Below are positions 60,123-64,000 of a DNA stretch of 64,000 nt, piece by piece. A program made the position numbers and the translations under genes. The notes beneath the pieces were generated by a model. That model did not search any database. It was not told where the DNA came from and saw nothing but the letters and a program-made list of their open reading frames with translations. Every line of letters starts with the position of its first letter. Positions within the stretch are counted from its first letter, which is position 1. Location: assembly GCF_032854445.1 (NCBI RefSeq), contig NC_088307.1:23759953-23823952 (forward strand), read 5' to 3'. This stretch comes from Liolophura sinensis. Taxonomy: Eukaryota; Mollusca; Polyplacophora; Chitonida; Chitonidae.

Positions 60123-61310
60123 CAAGTACTTGAATACAAAACCTTGAAAATCCTAGAAAAGAATTTCTTTCAGTATAAGTCCTGGAAAGTAGTTAATATT
60201 TCGTTGCTAAATGTTATTTTGTATTGTGTTATTAGACATGTACCTGTAAATAGTCTACATGTGTATGTACCAAGACGTGATGCAGCATCCTTGAAAAGCA
60301 TTTCCTGTCTTGGGTTGGAGGCCCGTAGAGAATATACTGGTTCATTCACAGACTAGCAGGAGAATGTCCTAGCAGACGATGAGCAGGTCTGATCTTCTCA
60401 GTTACATGTGGATACACAACTCGTCAAATAAAAACCACACCGTCTGCTGTACTTTTTTTGTTAACCGGTGCATGTGTGCTCCAAGAACTCCAGTCTTAGT
60501 TACAAGGTTTGATACTGGATGTCCCAGATTTGTAATTGACTTACAGTATGTGGCAGTGGGGTTGAATTGAAAGGCCCTTTGATCGAGTCAACTGTACCAG
60601 TGCCCTCCCTTCTGATCAATAAGCTGGCCTTCGCCGTCAGTTCAATCGGTTTCCGCTGTGCTAGGCCATCGCCTCACCTCTATCAAATATCATAATGGAC
60701 ATAGATGTTGGTTTAAGTGTTGTTGTTGCATGCCAGACGGAGGTTTTGTCTGCTGAGCCAGCCTGCAAATCAAACACAGAAAAACCAACAGTCAGTTGAC
60801 ACAATCGTTTTCGAGGTGTTTTTTTTTTTTCTTGCGTACTGGTAGAGTAACTGGAGAAATATTCAAGAAAAGTAAGTCTCCAGTGGGAGGAGGGGAAAAT
60901 GGATTGTGGCCGAGTTGTGTAGATTGATGGTTAGTGTAAACTGTAGAGATGGACTGGCAATTATCCCCGTCTGGACCTGAGTTTAGTTTATCTGACCTAT
61001 TGAAACTCGGTGAGAAAAACATGGCCCATTTCGACCGCAAATAGAGAAGAACTCTCTTCCTGATAAGGAATCGATATTGGACATCAAATTTTACCCCTCA
61101 TCAATGAAGAGAAAAAGTAGCCCCAAAGCTGGAAAGATGCAATTTATCTATGCTCAGCTGTTAAAGAGGCTACGTTGAAGATTTTCAGCCGGTAGATAGA
61201 CATGGAGAAAAAAATATATCATTCACAGAACTGAATTTTCCTGGAAATTTTTTTTTTTTATGTCAGAATACGTGTAGCAAGAAAGTATCTTTATACAAGA
61301 GGAAAGGATA

Positions 61311-61915
61311 TGCATAAATACTTGGACGTATGGAACACCAACATATGTAAATACTTGAATGTATGGAACACCAACATATGTAAATACTTGAATGTATGGA
61401 ACACCAACCTATGTAAATACTTGAATGTATGGAACACCAACATATGTAAATACTTGAATGTATGGAACACCAACCTATGTAAATACTTGGATGTATGGAA
61501 CACCAACCTATGTAAATACTTGGATGTATGGAACACCAACATATGTAAATACTTGAATGTATGGAACACCAACCTATGTAAATACTTGGATGTATGGAAC
61601 ACCAACATATGTAAATACTTGGATGTATGGAACACCAACATATGTAAATACTTGAATGTATGGAACACCAACATATATTAATACTTGAATGTATGGAACA
61701 CCAACATACGTAAATACTTGGATGTATGGAACACCAACATATGTAAATACTTGAATGTATGGAACACCAACCTGTGTAAATACTTGGATGTATGGAACAC
61801 CAACATATGTAAATACTTGGATGTATGGAACACCAACTTATGTAAATACTTGGATGTATGGAACACCAACATATGTAAATACTTGGATGTATGGAACACC
61901 AACCTATGTAAATTC
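61311..61915. repeat. 33-bp minisatellite, 18 copies
   Basis: The unit is gtaaatacttgaatgtatgg then aacaccaacatat, at strict 33-bp steps from 61321 to 61882. As 33 is 11 codons, frames stay open on both strands (KYLNVWNTNIC forward). Copies differ at a/g in ttgaatg/ttggatg and a/c in acatat/acctat. Confidence 0.95.
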
Positions 61916-62684
61916 TTTTTCTAGGGGGTTGGTGGGGGATGGGCAGTAATTTTCAGGGCATACATACAGCATTTTATCTTCATTCATTTGAGTTTGATTC
62001 TTTAGAGGTGGAGGGGAAACGGCACACGATAACGATTTTGTTTTCCTGGAGTAAGATAATGATCAAAAAGCCACATTGATCTCTCACGACTGTAAGGAAA
62101 ATCTTGCTGCTGCATGCGGTGATAAAACGGGAGTACTAAAGGAAAACGAGCAGGACTTTACAGTGTCAAGATGGCCTGATGTCTCTTCCATGTAAAACAC
62201 GAACCTGCTGTTAAGTCCTCGTAACGAAATGATGCAGCACTGTGTTCGGCTGTGAATTATTACCCCATGTGCCATTGAACTGCCGGTTCCCAGGGCTCGT
62301 AAGAAAAAAACAGAAAAAAAATTATCAGGAGAGTTTGAGGTTTAAGAGCAAAAGGCATTTATTTTGATAGCGTCGTGTGTGATGGAGTTGGCACTTGAGC
62401 ACTTTCATGGCTTCCCTCCATCCTTCCTCATTTTTCAGCACTTACCTGTGCAATTATTGTAAGGATTTTCAGTTTGATTCAGCTTAATACCAGCAGTGTC
62501 ATTCGGTGTAAATTAAACAGGTAATTACCCTATATCCTCTACAAATTCAACTCATAAAGAGGAACTTTGGACACCATTTGAAGAAAAAAAATGCCCAAGA
62601 TTTTGACTGAAATGTATTGTTGAGGCCTGGGCACATATAAACTTTACAGAAATGATGAGTTTTCAGAAAAAGGAGGTTTTGTAA

Positions 62685-62897
62685 TTCACCTAAAGTTAGC
62701 ATTTTTCAAGTGACACATTTGGCTCGATTCCCATCCATCCATCCACCTTAATCTAGGGCAATTAAATTAAAAGTTTTATATGAAGTTTAATTAATTTCTT
62801 ATGGGAAAACTTTAAGTGATGACATGAAAAGTATCATTCCAAGGCCTTTGTGTGACTCTGAATGTGCATTTTTACCTGCCAAACTTTAGGTGAAGTA
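62685..62897 (+). repeat. Dispersed repeat family A, copy 5 (SINE at 3' end)
   Basis: attcacctaaagttagcatt, tcaagtgacacatttggctc, ttaatttcttatgggaaaac, and gccaaactttaggtgaagta, where the SINE begins. Confidence 0.75.
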
Positions 62898-63178
62898 GGG
62901 GCCCCCGTTGCCCAGTGGGTTAGTGCGCTAGCGCAGCGTAATGACCCAGGAGCCTCTCACCAATGCAGACGCTGTGAGTTCAAGTCCAGCTCAGGCTGGC
63001 TTCCTCTCCAGCCATATGTGGGAAGGTCTGCCAGCAACCTGCGGATGGTCGTAGGTTTTCACCAGGCTCTACCCGGTTTCCTCCCACCATAATGTTGGCC
63101 GTCGTCGTATAAGTGAAATATTCTTGAGTACGTCGTAAAACACCAATCAAGTAAATAAATAAATGAATAAATAAATAA
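62898..63178 (+). mobile_element. SINE (main family), full length
   Basis: ggggcccccgttgcccagtg head (A box slightly changed), full body, long (aaat)n tail. Direct repeat gtgaagta at 62890-62897 and 63179-63186. Inserted at the 3' end of a family A repeat copy. Confidence 0.88.
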
Positions 63179-63570
63179 GTGAAGTACGGTATGAAAAGTA
63201 AGACTGATATTTACTAAATTTTGTTGAAGGGATAACAATGGCAGCTCAATCTTGTTGACGGACATGACTTATGTTTGCTTTATTGGCTGAAGTAATAACA
63301 TTTAACACTCATATTGGTGCGGATTAATTCCATAAGTTTGCTTGGGATCTGGTATAAGTAACAGTGTCTTGTGGATGATGGTCAAAGGACATTTGAGAAC
63401 AGTGTCATCATTGCTATAGTATAGGGTGAGATTTTCACAATGCTTATATTGTGAGTCTGAAAAAGTTACAGTTGAGACATTGGGAGTTAATCCTCTTGAT
63501 CTATAAACAGTAGACTTCTCAGACCATGTGACTATGTATAGGGTCTATACTTGGTCCTTTCAGTGTACAT

Positions 63571-63962
63571 TACATTCAGTGGTAAATGTAGATTACATTC
63601 AGTGGTAAATGTAGATTACATTCAGTGGTAAATGTAGATTACATTCACCGGTAAATATAGATTACATTCAGTGGTAAATGTAGATGACATTCAGTGGTAA
63701 ATGTAGATGACATTCAGTGGTAAATATAGATTACATTCAGTGGTAAATGTAGATGACATTCAGCGGTAAATGTAGATGACATTCAGCGGTAAATGTAGAT
63801 GACATTCAGCGGTAAATGTAGATGACATTCAGCGGTAAATGTAGATGACATTCAGTGGTAAATGTAGATGACATTCAGCGGTAAATGTAGATGACATTCA
63901 GCGGTAAATGTAGATGACATTCAGCGGTAAATGTAGATTACATTCAGTGGTAAATGTAGATT
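63571..63962. repeat. 23-bp minisatellite, 17 copies
   Basis: The unit is cattcagtggtaaatgtaga then tta, at 23-bp steps. Early copies read gtagatta and agtgg; later ones gtagatga and agcgg, so variants are clustered. Confidence 0.94.
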
Positions 63963-64000
63963 TAATTTTAAACCTGAATCAAGAGTTAAGTAACATGGGT

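Larger units (their letters stand above)
59180..64000 (+). other. GABBR1 intron (3' partial in window)
   Basis: Starts gtgagt. It contains the GTGTAGCC array (59617-60122), the 33-bp array (61311-61915), a family A copy with SINE (62685-63200) and a 23-bp array (63571-63962). No exon was recognised in 60130-61300 or 61920-62680, so the TM3 exon lies beyond 64000. Confidence 0.75.

Noticed and set aside
61291-61681. Repeated 11-residue proteins on both strands
   Set aside because: Unit length of 33 bp preserves any frame without a stop; both strands are equally open.
59180-64000. TM3 exon of GABBR1
   Set aside because: No segment resembling ARLWLLGLG or the following helix was seen; probably beyond 64000.

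Overview
This is animal (metazoan) nuclear DNA. It holds one recognisable host gene, on the + strand, broken by long introns rich in repeats. Ten coding exons between 5640 and 59179 join in one frame (1203 nt, 401 codons, consistent splice phases). They encode the middle of a metabotropic GABA-B receptor subunit 1 (GABBR1-type): most of the second half of the Venus-flytrap ligand-binding domain, then the first two transmembrane helices. The 5' exons (signal peptide, lobe-1 start) and the 3' exons (TM3-TM7, C-terminal tail) lie outside the window. The GABA-contact residues carried by these exons (Ser, His, Tyr, Trp, Glu) are kept, so this is the agonist-binding subunit rather than GABBR2.

The organism is probably a lophotrochozoan, most likely a mollusc. 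Reasons: two tRNA-derived SINE families whose 3' ends resemble those I know from mollusc genomes, frequent ACATGTA-type words, an AT-rich background, and a roughly 157-bp tandem repeat reminiscent of bivalve pearl/Helitron-like elements. This taxonomic call is inference.

Layout: 1-5639 is intron upstream of the first visible exon. 5811-24500 is an 18.7-kb intron with SINEs, a 116-bp foldback element, a 23-copy 56-bp minisatellite and a CpG-bearing segment that may be regulatory. 24501-25583 holds two exons. 25584-38309 is a 12.7-kb intron with a 7-copy 157/159-bp array carrying cAMP-response-element palindromes, two more minisatellites and a ~580-bp inverted repeat. 38310-46636 holds six exons; one intron contains a broken pogo/Tigger-like transposase on the same strand. 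46637-59046 is a 12.4-kb intron between the TM1 and TM2 exons with a 1.5-kb 20-bp-unit array open in all three forward frames. 59047-59179 is the TM2 exon. The remainder is intron with three further arrays.

About ten tandem arrays cover roughly a tenth of the window, all intronic. More than twenty copies of the main SINE family are present; thirteen are bounded by direct repeats I could read. At least six other dispersed repeat families (called A to F here) recur between introns. Long open frames inside the arrays are by-products of repeat unit length, not genes. I found no RNA gene, CRISPR array or second intact host gene.
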